Shown piece after piece: positions 8,762 through 18,370 of a DNA stretch of 64,000 bases. Each line of letters begins with the position of its first letter. Positions within the stretch are counted from its first letter, which is position 1. Made by a program: the position numbers and the translations under genes. The notes below the pieces were generated by a model. The model saw only the letters and a list, made by a program, of their open reading frames with translations, was not told the origin of the DNA and made no database searches. Source of the stretch: Paenalicyclobacillus ferrooxydans (GTDB taxonomy: Bacteria > Bacillota > Bacilli > Alicyclobacillales > Alicyclobacillaceae); assembly GCF_001399675.1 (NCBI RefSeq), contig NZ_LJCO01000077.1, positions 1 through 64,000 of the forward strand, given 5' to 3'.

Positions 8762-9514
8762 TCGCTCCTTTCACCACATTTACGGACATCCTATTCGAGC
8801 GACGGTGGTGGCGTTATGGACAAGAATCTCGGCCCACAAAGCCCGTCCATAAAAGCGGCGAATGAGACCCGTATCAAGGAAGCCAGCTTGTGTCGGAGGC
8901 TCTGTACGGCTTCGAGGGGTGGCTTGGGGGTGGCTTGGGGGTGGCTTGGGGTGGCTTGGAGGAACGCAAAAAAGGCCGCCTTCCAGCGACCTACGTTTGG
9001 TTTGTGAGCCTGTCAAAACAAGGCCAAAATTTACCGTTAACCGGATATATTGCGATGGCGGGCGACTATTAACGCACCAAATTTCCCTTACAGTCTCACC
9101 AAGCTCAAATTTATAGGAGGATTTCCGCTATAGCGGAAATCTCTTCCTTTATTTCTTCGGGTATCGGCGAATGTGGGCCGATAAGGGAAGTTTTTACCGT
9201 TAGCTAGGCGGCGTTGTGAGTCCCTTAAACCTACCTGGAATCAACCCGCCTGACTTTAGCGGAACTCTGTTCCTTTAGCACCGCCCGACCCCACCGACCC
9301 TCCGTACATATCGGAACTCTGTTCCTCTACAGCAAAAGAAATCGCAGCCCCCTCGTCCTAGAGGAACTGCGATCGTGTACAGCAGCGTGTGAACAAACCG
9401 AAAATCGCCACCCAGGTGGCAACAACAAAGGCGTCCGATCCGTAAACAGCCGCATGATGCCCAACCTCACTCAGGACTCCACGGACACCCACTAAGCGGC
9501 GAGCCCTCCAGCCA
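8762..9514. other. Non-coding gap with short palindromes
   Basis: No convincing gene. It holds an 11-bp repeat (TGGCTTGGGGG, about four copies, 8920-8959) and a perfect 20-bp palindrome centred on CGCTATAGCG (9122-9141). Two copies of TCGGAACTCTGTTCC or GCGGAACTCTGTTCC lie near 9256 and 9310. Related GGAAC...GTTCC palindromes recur at 61443-61463, so this is a second dispersed small repeat family. Confidence 0.6.
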
Positions 9515-10405
9515 CTACGGCGTTACCTTGGAACGGTGGATGAGGTGCTCCATCAACTGAACAACCTGATCGCGCAGTTCCGGATTTTGCAGCGCGAATT
9601 CCAGAGTTGCTTCAATAAAGCCGAACTTCTCCCCAACGTCGAATCGATCTCCCCCGTATGGATACGCGAGCATCGGCTGACTCCGATTGAGCTCAACAAG
9701 CGCGTCCGTCAACTGGATCTCCCCGCCGACACCGATCTTGCCTTGCTCCAAATAACCAAAAACCTCTGGCGTGAGTACATATCGACCGATGATGGCCAAG
9801 GTTGAAGGTGCATCTTCAGGAGAAGGCTTCTCAACGAGATTGCGTACTCGTGTAGTCCCATCGCTCAACATGTCGCCATCTACAATACCGTACCGTGACA
9901 CATGCTCGAGCGGCACCTGACGGACCGCCAAAACCGATCCATGTGTTTCCTCACACAACTTTGTCATGCTGTGAAGACTTGGCGCTCCGTTTCTTACAAT
10001 GTCATCACCGAGCAAGACCGCAAAGGGTTCATTGCCAATGAATCGCCTTGCACACCAAATCGCATGCCCTAGTCCCAACGGGCGAGGTTGGCGAATGTAG
10101 TGAATGTTGGCCAGATCGCTGATGGAACGGATATGTTCCAATAGTTCGTATTTTTGCTTGGACAACAACAACTCTTCCAGTTCCACAGAGCTGTCGAAGT
10201 GATCTTCAATGGCCCGCTTCCCCTTGCCAGTCACGATGATGATGTCTTCAATTCCCGCTTCTACAGCCTCTTCTATGATGTACTGAATGGTTGGTTTGTC
10301 TACAATCGGAAGCATTTCCTTCGGCATCGCCTTCGTGGCAGGCAAGAACCTTGTCCCCAGTCCCGCTGCGGGAATAACCGCTTTCCGAACCCGGTAATCT
10401 CCCAT
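9515..10405 (-). CDS. galU: UTP-glucose-1-phosphate uridylyltransferase
   Basis: Makes UDP-glucose for wall and surface polymers. Clear GalU signatures: PAAGLGTRFLPATKAMPKEM near the N-terminus, IVTGKGKRAIEDHFD, PLGLGHAIWCAR, LLGDDIV, LVEKPSPEDAPS and GGDRFDVGEKFGFI. 296 residues, the normal length. ATG start with AAAGGGG 8 nt upstream; a TATAAT box on the minus strand sits at 10473-10478, with no clear -35. First gene of the minus-strand glycan locus. It lacks repeat insertions. Confidence 0.95.
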   Translation of the reverse strand: MGDYRVRKAVIPAAGLGTRFLPATKAMPKEMLPIVDKPTIQYIIEEAVEAGIEDIIIVTGKGKRAIEDHFDSSVELEELLLSKQKYELLEHIRSISDLANIHYIRQPRPLGLGHAIWCARRFIGNEPFAVLLGDDIVRNGAPSLHSMTKLCEETHGSVLAVRQVPLEHVSRYGIVDGDMLSDGTTRVRNLVEKPSPEDAPSTLAIIGRYVLTPEVFGYLEQGKIGVGGEIQLTDALVELNRSQPMLAYPYGGDRFDVGEKFGFIEATLEFALQNPELRDQVVQLMEHLIHRSKVTP

Positions 10406-11124
10406 TTAACGCACCCCTTTAATACACCCGCGCAGCAGCACAGGCCTGTTACCATTTATTAGTTTCAGTCATTATATCACGATTTTGCAGCCACGCCCTC
10501 CCGTTCAATCGGAGTGGTCCTTACAGCATACATCACGCTGCCAAACCGATTATAAAAAGGTTACAACAGAAAATTGGCTCTACAAGGTTATACCCCCACC
10601 ACCGGGCGGTTTATTTGACCGCTTACGTGATATGTAAAACTTAATACAATATGAGCTTTAGAAAATAACTTACACCGTCGAACTTCTTCATAGTATGCGT
10701 GCTGTGTATCATCCTGTTCTACTCGTGTAAGGCGTCAGGATCGACAAGGCAAATTCTCTTATAAAGGTAAACTAATTAATGACGCTCCTAAAACAAAATG
10801 CAAAAAGAGATCGTTCAAATGATGTAGTACCAGATGCCGATCCTAAACAAGACGTAGAACAAGTCAGGCTAAGCTGAGATGGGCATAATACTTTCACAGG
10901 ATTTTAATCCACAATTTACCTTTATGTATTCACCTAGTGTAGATTCGATTTTTATAAGGGCCCAAAACGCGTTACACATGTTGCAGTCCTAGCCAAATTC
11001 GTGAATTTTGTTTTTTTCCTGTATCCGTTTCTACAAAACTTCCCCATTTTTGAAACAATCATTGTATGTATACCACCATACATTGATCGTATCGGTTGTT
11101 TTAACTGAAGGAGTTGTATCCTGA
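10406..11124. other. AT-rich intergenic region between divergent glycan genes
   Basis: Separates galU (minus) from the plus-strand decoration cassette and is visibly richer in A/T than the flanking genes. No gene, array or minisatellite is seen. It probably carries the divergent promoters and marks the left edge of the AT-richer cassette. Confidence 0.5.
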
Positions 11125-11535
11125 TTGCCGTTTGGACAAATACGCGTAGATTTCCTTCCCCCTTCGGCTACATTGCATCATATTGGGGTCGCCGTACAGA
11201 GCGCTAGAACCCTTGGACTTGATGGAATTTTGATGACTCACGATCCGATTCAAAAGGTCAATGTGGGATTCATCAACGTGGGGGATTCCTGTGTCGAAGT
11301 GATTGAACCCGCAAGCTCCGATTCCCCAATAATCAACAGTCTGAAAAAGGGTATCAAGATCGTTCACATCTGTTACGAAGTTGACGATATACAGGATGCG
11401 ATACAAACTGCTGAACTCAAAAAATTCAAAGCCATTAAGCAACCCGTTCCGGCGGTGGCATTTGCGGGTCGGCTAATCGCTTGGGTCTATAGCCCAACGT
11501 GGGGGTTGTACGAACTGTTGCAAAGGGAGCCTTGA
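11125..11535 (+). CDS. VOC-fold protein, methylmalonyl-CoA epimerase-like
   Basis: 136-residue protein with a vicinal oxygen chelate fold: LHHIGVAV at the start of the domain, GDSCVEVIEP in the middle, and IVHICYEVDDI opening the second half. These segments resemble glyoxalase/epimerase proteins. Start taken as TTG at 11125 with AAGGAG 12 nt upstream; a later TTG directly before HHIGVAV is possible. First gene of the plus-strand cassette, one base ahead of the GNAT gene, so likely translated together. The substrate is unknown; a role on an acyl or sugar intermediate of the cassette is inference. Confidence 0.7.
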   Translation: MPFGQIRVDFLPPSATLHHIGVAVQSARTLGLDGILMTHDPIQKVNVGFINVGDSCVEVIEPASSDSPIINSLKKGIKIVHICYEVDDIQDAIQTAELKKFKAIKQPVPAVAFAGRLIAWVYSPTWGLYELLQREP

Positions 11536-11536
11536 A

Positions 11537-12670
11537 ATGGACATTGTGCCGTATGACCAAACCCGTTGGGAAGATCTCATTACTTTTCTAAAGGAGAATT
11601 GGGCACCAAACCATGTAGTCTACGACTCCACAATTTTTGACTGGCAATATCGATGCAAAGACTGGAACGATGACTCTCATTCCTTGCTCGTTGTAGATGA
11701 GAAGAAAATTCTCGGATTTTTGGGGAACATTCCTGGCCAGTACCAATTTGATGGAAAAACGATATACGGCGATGCTCTCACGATGTGGGTCGTCGACGAA
11801 TCACTACGAAATCGCGGTCTCGGTGTGCTGTTGATACGACAAACTGAAAAGAACGTACCAGTTACACTGACACTAGGTTGTAATCAAAACGTCGTTTCAA
11901 TGTATGAACGAATGGGTTATTCCGTACTGTCTCGTCTAAATCGTTACGTTGCTCCACTTAGTGCTTCTGAATACAGAAAGCTTCTGATTGAGCCTCGCCA
12001 AGATGTGGACATTGAAATTTGGGCAAATCGAGTTCGAAACGAGGCTTGCAAAACTTCACCGGCCAGACCGCTGGAACACATTAATGTAACTGCTCTTGAG
12101 CGTCTGTTTCAATCTAGTATCGTAGGAAATTTTCGGTTTACACAAAACCGAAACGCGAACTTTTGGACATGGAGGTATATTGAAAATAAGGGTTTTTCTT
12201 ACATTTTTTTTGGTTCCCCCACCGAGGAGGGAATCATTGTCGCCAGAGTGGAACGCGCATATGCACCTGCACAGCTTGATGTCCATGGGTTGAAAGTCTT
12301 ACGTCTAATTGAACTCATTCCGTTTCACGATCGCGTTTGGAACGGCGTTCGTTCTGACACGTTTGTACACCTAATCCGTTCCGTGCTGCGATGGGCGATT
12401 GATGAAGGTTGTGTTGCGGTCGATTATCAATCGAGTACCAGTCGACTAGAACATGTTCTCTTCGATGTAGGTTTCACAAGGGAGGATGAGACAACTGGTC
12501 TTGCTCAACTATTCCAGCCTTACCGACCAAAAGCAACACCAATTAATTTCGTTTGGAAGGTTAGAGGTAGAGACAACAAGCCCATTCAACTGTCACCGGA
12601 TGAAACATATTTTGTCAAAGCGGACTGTGATATGGATCGACCAAACATCTGGCCAACACCTACTTATTGA
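11537..12670 (+). CDS. GNAT-family acyltransferase
   Basis: 377-residue protein with an N-terminal GNAT domain: LVVDEKKILGFLGNIP strand, the acetyl-CoA loop RNRGLGV near residue 95, and NVVSMYERMGY at the end. The C-terminal half (from about residue 190) may be a second GNAT-like lobe with weaker motifs. Cytoplasmic. Start ATG with GGGAG 7 nt upstream. The stop TGA directly abuts the next ATG. Within an FkbH/ACP cassette a transferase of this type could move an acyl group from the carrier protein to a sugar, but this is inference. Confidence 0.75.
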   Translation: MDIVPYDQTRWEDLITFLKENWAPNHVVYDSTIFDWQYRCKDWNDDSHSLLVVDEKKILGFLGNIPGQYQFDGKTIYGDALTMWVVDESLRNRGLGVLLIRQTEKNVPVTLTLGCNQNVVSMYERMGYSVLSRLNRYVAPLSASEYRKLLIEPRQDVDIEIWANRVRNEACKTSPARPLEHINVTALERLFQSSIVGNFRFTQNRNANFWTWRYIENKGFSYIFFGSPTEEGIIVARVERAYAPAQLDVHGLKVLRLIELIPFHDRVWNGVRSDTFVHLIRSVLRWAIDEGCVAVDYQSSTSRLEHVLFDVGFTREDETTGLAQLFQPYRPKATPINFVWKVRGRDNKPIQLSPDETYFVKADCDMDRPNIWPTPTY

Positions 12671-12688
12671 ATGACAGGGGTATCAAGT

Positions 12689-13525
12689 ATGAAAAGAGCA
12701 GTAGTATTCGGGGCGGGTGACGGAGGTCTTCGTGTCTCGTATCTATTAAGTGATGAATTTGAAATTGTGGCTTTTGTTGATAATGATCCATCAAAGCAAG
12801 GATCCAAATTTCTAGGCAAACAGGTCTACTCTCCTAAAGCCTTGCAGGTTATTCCATATGACCTAATTATAATTGGGAACATTCACGGAGAACAAGTGAT
12901 GGTACAACTGCGTGAACTTGGAATTTCGGACTCAGTAGTCGTAGATTATTACCAAAATGAGATTTTCAACGTGCGTACAGCGACGCTCAAGCTTGTAGCA
13001 GATGAGATTCATTCTCGACGATTGCATGGTAGTGTTGCAGAACTCGGGGTATTTCGTGGAGATTTTGCGAGAGAAATCGGACGAGTCTTCCCGCAACGAA
13101 CATTTTATCTATTTGACACGTTTGAAGGGTTTTCGGAAAGTGACATTAAGACAGAGATGGCCTTTGGATACTCGGACTCACGTATTGGAGAGTTCTCCGC
13201 TACTAGCGAGGAGTTGGTTTTGCATAAGATTCCAGATCCAAATAGGTGTGTCGTTCGAAAAGGATATTTTCCCGAGACGTCAAACGGCCTGGAAGAAGAA
13301 TTCGTCTTCGTCAGTCTCGACGTGGACCTGTTTGCACCGATTTATGCAGGCCTGCAGTACTTTTATCCACGCTTAGTTTCCGGTGGATATATCTTTGTTC
13401 ACGACTACAATAGTTCCCGCTTTCACGGCACGAAAGAGGCAGTCAATCGATTCCGAGCGGAGTATTCCGTCCCTTGTGTGCCGATTCCAGACCTCTGTGG
13501 AAGCATCATTATCACGAAACCATAG
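12689..13525 (+). CDS. TylF/MycF-type O-methyltransferase with N-terminal Rossmann-like domain
   Basis: 278 residues in two parts. Residues 1-100 resemble a nucleotide-binding or sugar-sensing Rossmann domain (RAVVFGAGDGGLRVSYLL, AFVDNDPSKQG). Residues 105-278 match the macrocin O-methyltransferase family: VAELGVFRGDFAREIG, LFDTFEGF, KGYFPETS, VFVSLDVDLFAPIYAGL, GGYIFVHDYN. The family uses SAM and a divalent metal to methylate sugar hydroxyls. Start chosen at ATG 12689 with AGGGG 9 nt upstream; an in-frame ATG at 12671 abuts the previous stop but lacks a ribosome site. Part of the decoration cassette. Confidence 0.82.
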   Translation: MKRAVVFGAGDGGLRVSYLLSDEFEIVAFVDNDPSKQGSKFLGKQVYSPKALQVIPYDLIIIGNIHGEQVMVQLRELGISDSVVVDYYQNEIFNVRTATLKLVADEIHSRRLHGSVAELGVFRGDFAREIGRVFPQRTFYLFDTFEGFSESDIKTEMAFGYSDSRIGEFSATSEELVLHKIPDPNRCVVRKGYFPETSNGLEEEFVFVSLDVDLFAPIYAGLQYFYPRLVSGGYIFVHDYNSSRFHGTKEAVNRFRAEYSVPCVPIPDLCGSIIITKP

Positions 13526-13615
13526 TGGCTCTGAACCCAGAATGAGTGGCAATAATATGATTTCTCCCAAATCGGTGAGATAATTGCTTTATACTTGAAA
13601 GGCGTTGAAAATTGC

Positions 13616-15283
13616 ATGACCACGCTCAAAACTGTTTTTGTTGCTGATACTGTCGTTGATCCAATCTTGAAGCACTTCTCTAGAGCAGAACACGACATTC
13701 GCATTGAGGCGACGGTTGCTCCTTACAATCAGGTTACACAAATTCTACTTAATGACACAGATGGAGTGTGGCAATCAAACCCTGATCTTTGTGTAGTCTG
13801 GACAACACCTGAGCGTTTGTTCCCACCCTTTGCGCGCCTACTGAATTTCGCGTCTATATCTCAAGAAGCAATTCTCTCTGAAGTCGATGCTTTCGTGCGC
13901 ATAGTCCGTAAGGCGGCGTCTCGCGTCAAACTCCTGTTCATCGTGTCATGGAGTCTACCCCCACATATGCGCTGGATTCAGGCCATCACCATGAAACATC
14001 GCACAGGGGTATCAAACATACTCATGCACATGAATCTTCGCCTGGCTGAACAATTGGCAGACATAAAAAACGTCGTCTTGCTAGATTCGTCATATTGGTA
14101 TGCATCATTACAGAAGCCTAGCTACGATCCGAAGCTATACGCCGTCGGCAAGGTTCACTATTCTCGCGAATTTTTCGTTAAGGCCGCAAATGAAATCGTA
14201 TCGGTGGCTTCTGGTGCAGTAGGAAAGACGAAAAAGCTCATTGTGTGTGACCTAGACAACACCCTGTGGGGCGGCGTCATTGGAGATGACGGAATAAACC
14301 ACATCAAACTTGGTGGCATCGACCCGATTGGGGAGAGTTTCGTGGCATTTCAAAAGAGCCTTAAAGCCCTATCATCGCGAGGAATTCTACTTGCTATCGC
14401 CAGTAAGAATGAGGAATCAATCGCACTTGACACCATCCAAAATCATTCTGAAATGATTCTGCGCAAGGAAGACTTCGTAACATGGCGGATCAATTGGGAA
14501 GACAAGGCACAAAACATTATAGATATGGTGAAAGAATTAAATATTGGTATAGATGCGGTTGTGTTCTTCGATGACAATCCTAGTGAACGAGACAGGGTTC
14601 GCATGGCATTGCCGGAAGTGTATGTTCCAGACTTACCACAGGACGTGACAGCCTACCCGTCGTTCTTATCTAATCTTGCCTGTTTTGAGACGATAAACAT
14701 CACTCATGAAGATAGGGGACGGACACAACTTTATAAAGCCGAACAGAGCCGGAACATTGAGTTGTCTAGTTCTTCATCATTTCAAGAATGGCTACAATCA
14801 CTCGAAATTGAGGTCATTATGTCACCCGTGACGGAGCAGAACCTTACCCGTGTCGTCCAACTGATGAACAAGACAAACCAGTTCAACCTCTCTACTCGCC
14901 GGATGACCGAAGATGAATTCCTTGGCTGGCTTCATCAAGAAACAGCCGATGCGGTCACCTTTCGTGTCAAAGATCGGTTTGGTGACTTGGGTCTGATTGG
15001 CGTGGTATCGACCATCGGGAATGGAGAGGGGGCTCGGGAGATTGTTGACTTCGTGATGAGCTGTCGAGCAATGGGCAAGCAAGTAGAGCATGCGATTCTC
15101 TATATGGTCGCTGTTCGACTAATGAATTCGGGACTTCGTTCGTTGAAAGCCGCGTATAAGGAAACTCCCAAAAACAAGCCCATATTAGAGTTCCTCAGAC
15201 CTCAACTGAAAACTAACGAACAACACATGATTGATCTCGATAAGGTGTGCAAACCTAACCACATTCGTATCAGCGAAGAATGA
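13616..15283 (+). CDS. FkbH-like HAD-IIIC family protein
   Basis: 555-residue protein of the FkbH type. An N-terminal region of about 200 residues is followed by a HAD phosphatase domain with the catalytic LDNTLWGG near residue 211 and FFDDNPSER near 320. A C-terminal GNAT-like domain carries LMNKTNQFNLSTRR, DRFGDLGLIGVV and CRAMGKQVE. Known FkbH proteins load a glyceryl group from 1,3-bisphosphoglycerate onto an acyl carrier protein. The small ACP gene directly downstream fits that chemistry. ATG start at 13616; an in-frame TTG lies at 13595. No repeat expansion; AT-richer codon use than the flanks. Confidence 0.88.
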   Translation: MTTLKTVFVADTVVDPILKHFSRAEHDIRIEATVAPYNQVTQILLNDTDGVWQSNPDLCVVWTTPERLFPPFARLLNFASISQEAILSEVDAFVRIVRKAASRVKLLFIVSWSLPPHMRWIQAITMKHRTGVSNILMHMNLRLAEQLADIKNVVLLDSSYWYASLQKPSYDPKLYAVGKVHYSREFFVKAANEIVSVASGAVGKTKKLIVCDLDNTLWGGVIGDDGINHIKLGGIDPIGESFVAFQKSLKALSSRGILLAIASKNEESIALDTIQNHSEMILRKEDFVTWRINWEDKAQNIIDMVKELNIGIDAVVFFDDNPSERDRVRMALPEVYVPDLPQDVTAYPSFLSNLACFETINITHEDRGRTQLYKAEQSRNIELSSSSSFQEWLQSLEIEVIMSPVTEQNLTRVVQLMNKTNQFNLSTRRMTEDEFLGWLHQETADAVTFRVKDRFGDLGLIGVVSTIGNGEGAREIVDFVMSCRAMGKQVEHAILYMVAVRLMNSGLRSLKAAYKETPKNKPILEFLRPQLKTNEQHMIDLDKVCKPNHIRISEE

Positions 15284-15307
15284 AACTAACGAGAGAAGGT
15301 TCAAGGA

Positions 15308-15544
15308 ATGAATACAGACTTTAAGACACTACAAATCCTCATGAGTGACGTATTTACAGTTCCAATGGAGACAATTACAGAAGACCTCAAGCTTGGGGAC
15401 CTTACTGAATGGGACTCTCTTGGGCACCTCAATTTGTTCATGGAGATTGAATCTACCTTTGGTGTTTCGTTTTCCGCGGACCAAATGGTCGAGACGACGT
15501 CTGTACAAGCGATTCTCCATCTGTTGGCTACGGTGAATGCATAA
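15308..15544 (+). CDS. Acyl carrier protein
   Basis: 78-residue acidic carrier protein with the phosphopantetheine attachment motif EWDSLGHLNL, Ser37. Typical length and four-helix pattern for an ACP. It lies 24 bp after the FkbH-like gene, and its TAA overlaps the ATG of the deacetylase by one base (TAATG), so the two are coupled. As the family partner of FkbH-like proteins it probably carries a glyceryl-type acyl unit. The fatty-acid ACP is an unlikely alternative because no fab genes are nearby. Confidence 0.9.
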   Translation: MNTDFKTLQILMSDVFTVPMETITEDLKLGDLTEWDSLGHLNLFMEIESTFGVSFSADQMVETTSVQAILHLLATVNA

Positions 15545-16467
15545 TGCTTACCGTTGTTATGTACCACTATGTCCGGGAACTCGAACGTTCCTTTTACAAG
15601 GGAATCAAAGGTCTTTCCGTCCAAGGCTTTAAACGCCAATTGGAATGGTTCAAGTCGCGCTATGTTTTTGTAACAACGAACCTGGTAATTGATGCCTATC
15701 ACGGGGGGGCTAAACTACCGAAAAATTCGATTTTGCTCACTTTCGATGACGGATATGCCGACCATTATCGATATGTGTACCCAATTCTAGACTCTATGGG
15801 TATCACAGGAGCATTCTTTCCACCCGTGACGACTATTCGCCACCATAAAGTACTTGATGTGAACAAAATTCACTTTATACTCGCTTCCATAGACAACAAA
15901 TCCGACATTGTGAAAATGGTCTTCGATCTAATCCGTTCTTACAGTTCCGAGTACAACCTGTTGGCGCCGGAACAGTACTACGAGCAATATGCGCATGCCA
16001 ATCGATTTGATCCGGCAGAAGTTATTTTTATTAAGCGTATTTTACAGATGGGATTGCCCCATGGGGTGCGCTCATCCATCACACAGACCCTCTTTGATAC
16101 CTATGTTACAAGTGACGAGGCTGGATTTGCTGAAGAACTATATCTGACCACTGATCAAATTCAGTGCATGGTCCGTGGTGGCATGACCTTTGGGAACCAC
16201 GGAGGGACACATGTATGGCTTAATACACTCAAAGAACAGGACCAGAAGGCAGAAATTCAAGACTCTCTAAACATGCTTCAATCGTTGGGAGTCGATATGG
16301 AAAAATGGTCCATGTGCTATCCCTACGGTGCATACAACGATACCACGTTGTCACTAGTCAAACAGTTCGGCGGGAAAATTGGATTTACCACACAAGTAAG
16401 CTTGGCAAACGAATCGACTGATCCGTTACAAATCCCTCGAATGGATACAAATGATTTCCCTCAATAA
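15544..16467 (+). CDS. Polysaccharide deacetylase family protein
   Basis: 307-residue NodB-fold protein (CE4-like). MYHYV at the N-terminus, the metal-binding TFDDGYADH near residue 75, TFGNHGGTHVWLN with two His, and CYPYGAYND close to the end. No signal peptide is visible, so it may act in the cytoplasm or on a lipid-linked intermediate. Last gene of the plus-strand cassette, overlapping the ACP stop by one base and followed by a strong hairpin. The family removes acetyl groups from N-acetylated sugars; the exact substrate is unknown. Confidence 0.85.
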   Translation: MLTVVMYHYVRELERSFYKGIKGLSVQGFKRQLEWFKSRYVFVTTNLVIDAYHGGAKLPKNSILLTFDDGYADHYRYVYPILDSMGITGAFFPPVTTIRHHKVLDVNKIHFILASIDNKSDIVKMVFDLIRSYSSEYNLLAPEQYYEQYAHANRFDPAEVIFIKRILQMGLPHGVRSSITQTLFDTYVTSDEAGFAEELYLTTDQIQCMVRGGMTFGNHGGTHVWLNTLKEQDQKAEIQDSLNMLQSLGVDMEKWSMCYPYGAYNDTTLSLVKQFGGKIGFTTQVSLANESTDPLQIPRMDTNDFPQ

Positions 16468-16475
16468 ATACGAAA

Positions 16476-16501
16476 GCGGGAAGCGCCCGATCGCTTCCCG
16501 C
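16476..16501. terminator. Hairpin between convergent genes
   Basis: Perfect 10-bp stem GCGGGAAGCG / CGCTTCCCGC with a 6-nt loop, placed just after the deacetylase stop and before the convergent permease. No long T tract on either side, so its strength is uncertain. Confidence 0.75.
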
Positions 16502-16583
16502 CACTGTAAATGTCCAATTTTACTTAAGCAAATGTCCCACGTCTAACGCCCCCTTTGAAAGGAGCCCACAAGCGAAAGTCCAC

Positions 16584-17864
16584 TTACCGCCCTGTGGAAG
16601 GCTGTCTGCCGATCACTTTCGTCAATACGTAGAGCACAAGCCCGATAACAAGGGCTATCAAGGCGACGCCAAGTTGTTGACCTGCCTCCTGCGCGAGCAA
16701 CCAGATGCAGAGTATACCAGCCACAACTGGAATGAGGATCCCGAATGGAAGGCGGAACGGACGTTCCGCATTTTTATCCTTAAACCGTAAGACAATCACC
16801 GACACGCAGACAAGCAAGTACTCATACACCCTGGCTGCAACGTTCAAAAGCACAAGCGTGTTGAACGTGCCAGTGGTGGCCGCGATCATGACGAGAATCC
16901 CCGTTGTCCAGATGGCGACCACAGGTGTCTTTTGCCCCTCAGAGATGAAGCCGAACACTCCCGGCAGTCCACCGTCGCGCGCGATAGCGTAAAGCTGTCT
17001 TGGTGCCGCTAACGCCACACCACTCTTTGTCCCAAAGATCGAGAGAACCGCACCGACGGTCATTACTGTTAGGCCGCCAGCAAACATCGCTTTTCCAGCA
17101 GCCGCAAGCGGGGCTTTTGCAGTGGCCAAAGCGGGATCGAGATGCGTTGCCGCAATTTGAATCAACATATAGAACAGGGTCACACCAACCAGGGTGCCGA
17201 TGACCGCGACAGAGACCGTTTTCCGCGGGTTCACCATCTCACCTGCTGGAATGGTCGCCATTTCAAACCCACCGTACGCAAAAATCAGGACCAGCACTGC
17301 TTTCCCGAAACCTCCGCCAGTCATTACTGATGCTGCACCCGGCGACCCGGTGAAATGAATCAGCCCGATGACAATCAGGAGAAGGAGCGGGATCAACTTC
17401 GCGATCGAGAAAAATACAATCGCACCCGAACCCCTGCGGACGCCAAACGTGTTCAAGAGACACAGCAAACCGATGACGACGATAATAATGATGTTCTTAT
17501 ACGGAGCGATCACGGGGAACAGAGATGACAAATAACTGAAGAACCCGTTCGACAGTGCCGCCCATCCCGCGACATACGTAAGCCAACTCATCCACCCGAC
17601 CGTAAATGAGACTGTCTTACCCATCGCGGCTTCGGTATATACCATCGCGCCGCCTGTCTTCGTGAACATACTGCTTGCTTCTGCAAATGAGAGACCGATC
17701 AAAATGGCAATGATGCCTGCCACGAGATACGCCCAGACAGCGTTGTGGCCGGCAAGCTTCGCGACCTGGCCCGGCAGAAGAAAAATCCCCCCGCCGACAA
17801 CCCCATTAATACCAATCAACAGGACCTCTGGGGTCCTGAGCACCTTCTTTAAATTCTCCTCCAT
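16584..17864 (-). CDS. APC-family amino acid permease
   Basis: 426-residue integral membrane transporter with about 12 hydrophobic segments. It shows the APC superfamily start LLIGINGVVGGGIFLLPG (unwound helix 1), SFAEASSMFTKTGGAMVYTEAAMG and AYGGFEMATIPAGE. Import or exchange of an amino acid across the membrane is expected; specificity cannot be read. ATG at 17864 chosen, with AGAGGTG 11 nt upstream; a TTG three codons earlier is possible. It lies downstream of proBA on the same strand but is separated by a 500-bp repeat-bearing gap, so it is probably a separate unit. Confidence 0.88.
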   Translation of the reverse strand: MEENLKKVLRTPEVLLIGINGVVGGGIFLLPGQVAKLAGHNAVWAYLVAGIIAILIGLSFAEASSMFTKTGGAMVYTEAAMGKTVSFTVGWMSWLTYVAGWAALSNGFFSYLSSLFPVIAPYKNIIIIVVIGLLCLLNTFGVRRGSGAIVFFSIAKLIPLLLLIVIGLIHFTGSPGAASVMTGGGFGKAVLVLIFAYGGFEMATIPAGEMVNPRKTVSVAVIGTLVGVTLFYMLIQIAATHLDPALATAKAPLAAAGKAMFAGGLTVMTVGAVLSIFGTKSGVALAAPRQLYAIARDGGLPGVFGFISEGQKTPVVAIWTTGILVMIAATTGTFNTLVLLNVAARVYEYLLVCVSVIVLRFKDKNAERPFRLPFGILIPVVAGILCIWLLAQEAGQQLGVALIALVIGLVLYVLTKVIGRQPSTGR

Positions 17865-18093
17865 ACCTAGCAAAACACCTCTAATCCATACTTTTTATAT
17901 TTATATTGTCGGGTTTGTTTTAGTGGCGGACTTTAGATTAGCCTCACCGGACAGCGATGTCAAGCGTTCTCGGAAGGGGCATGTAAAGAAGGCAGCGCCG
18001 GCAAGACGTCAAAAGGTTTCTCACGTAAGGCGTTCGAAGGTTCCCCGCGCAAATGTCAAGAAGGCGTACAGGTCGAAATTAGCCGAACCAGGC

Positions 18094-18184
18094 GTCTCAA
18101 CCAGTAGTCTCAACCAGTAGTCTCAACCAGTAGTCTCAACCAGTAGTCTCAGCCAGTCGTATAAACCGGTAGTCTGAGCCGGCC
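18094..18184. repeat. 13-bp minisatellite
   Basis: Seven units of 13 bp (GTCTCAACCAGTA, the last three diverged) in the gap between the permease start and proA stop. The rest of the 500-bp gap (17865-18370) shows no gene; a Lys/Arg-rich plus-strand open frame there is judged spurious. Confidence 0.85.
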
Positions 18185-18370
18185 GGCGGCGGCATACGCT
18201 GCAAGACGGCGTCAACAGTACAGACACCAATGATTGATACAACAATATTTTACACCGCAGTAAGATAGTGCATCCCGAGAAAACTGATGACACTTTCTGA
18301 TTTAGTTCAGGCATTCGCAGGATGCTAGATCGGGACGCTGGGATGCAAGTTCACCCCCGCACAAACCTGT

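Noticed and set aside
17662-18120. Lys/Arg-rich plus-strand open frame
   Set aside because: It starts antisense to the permease, lacks a ribosome site, and ends in the 13-bp minisatellite.
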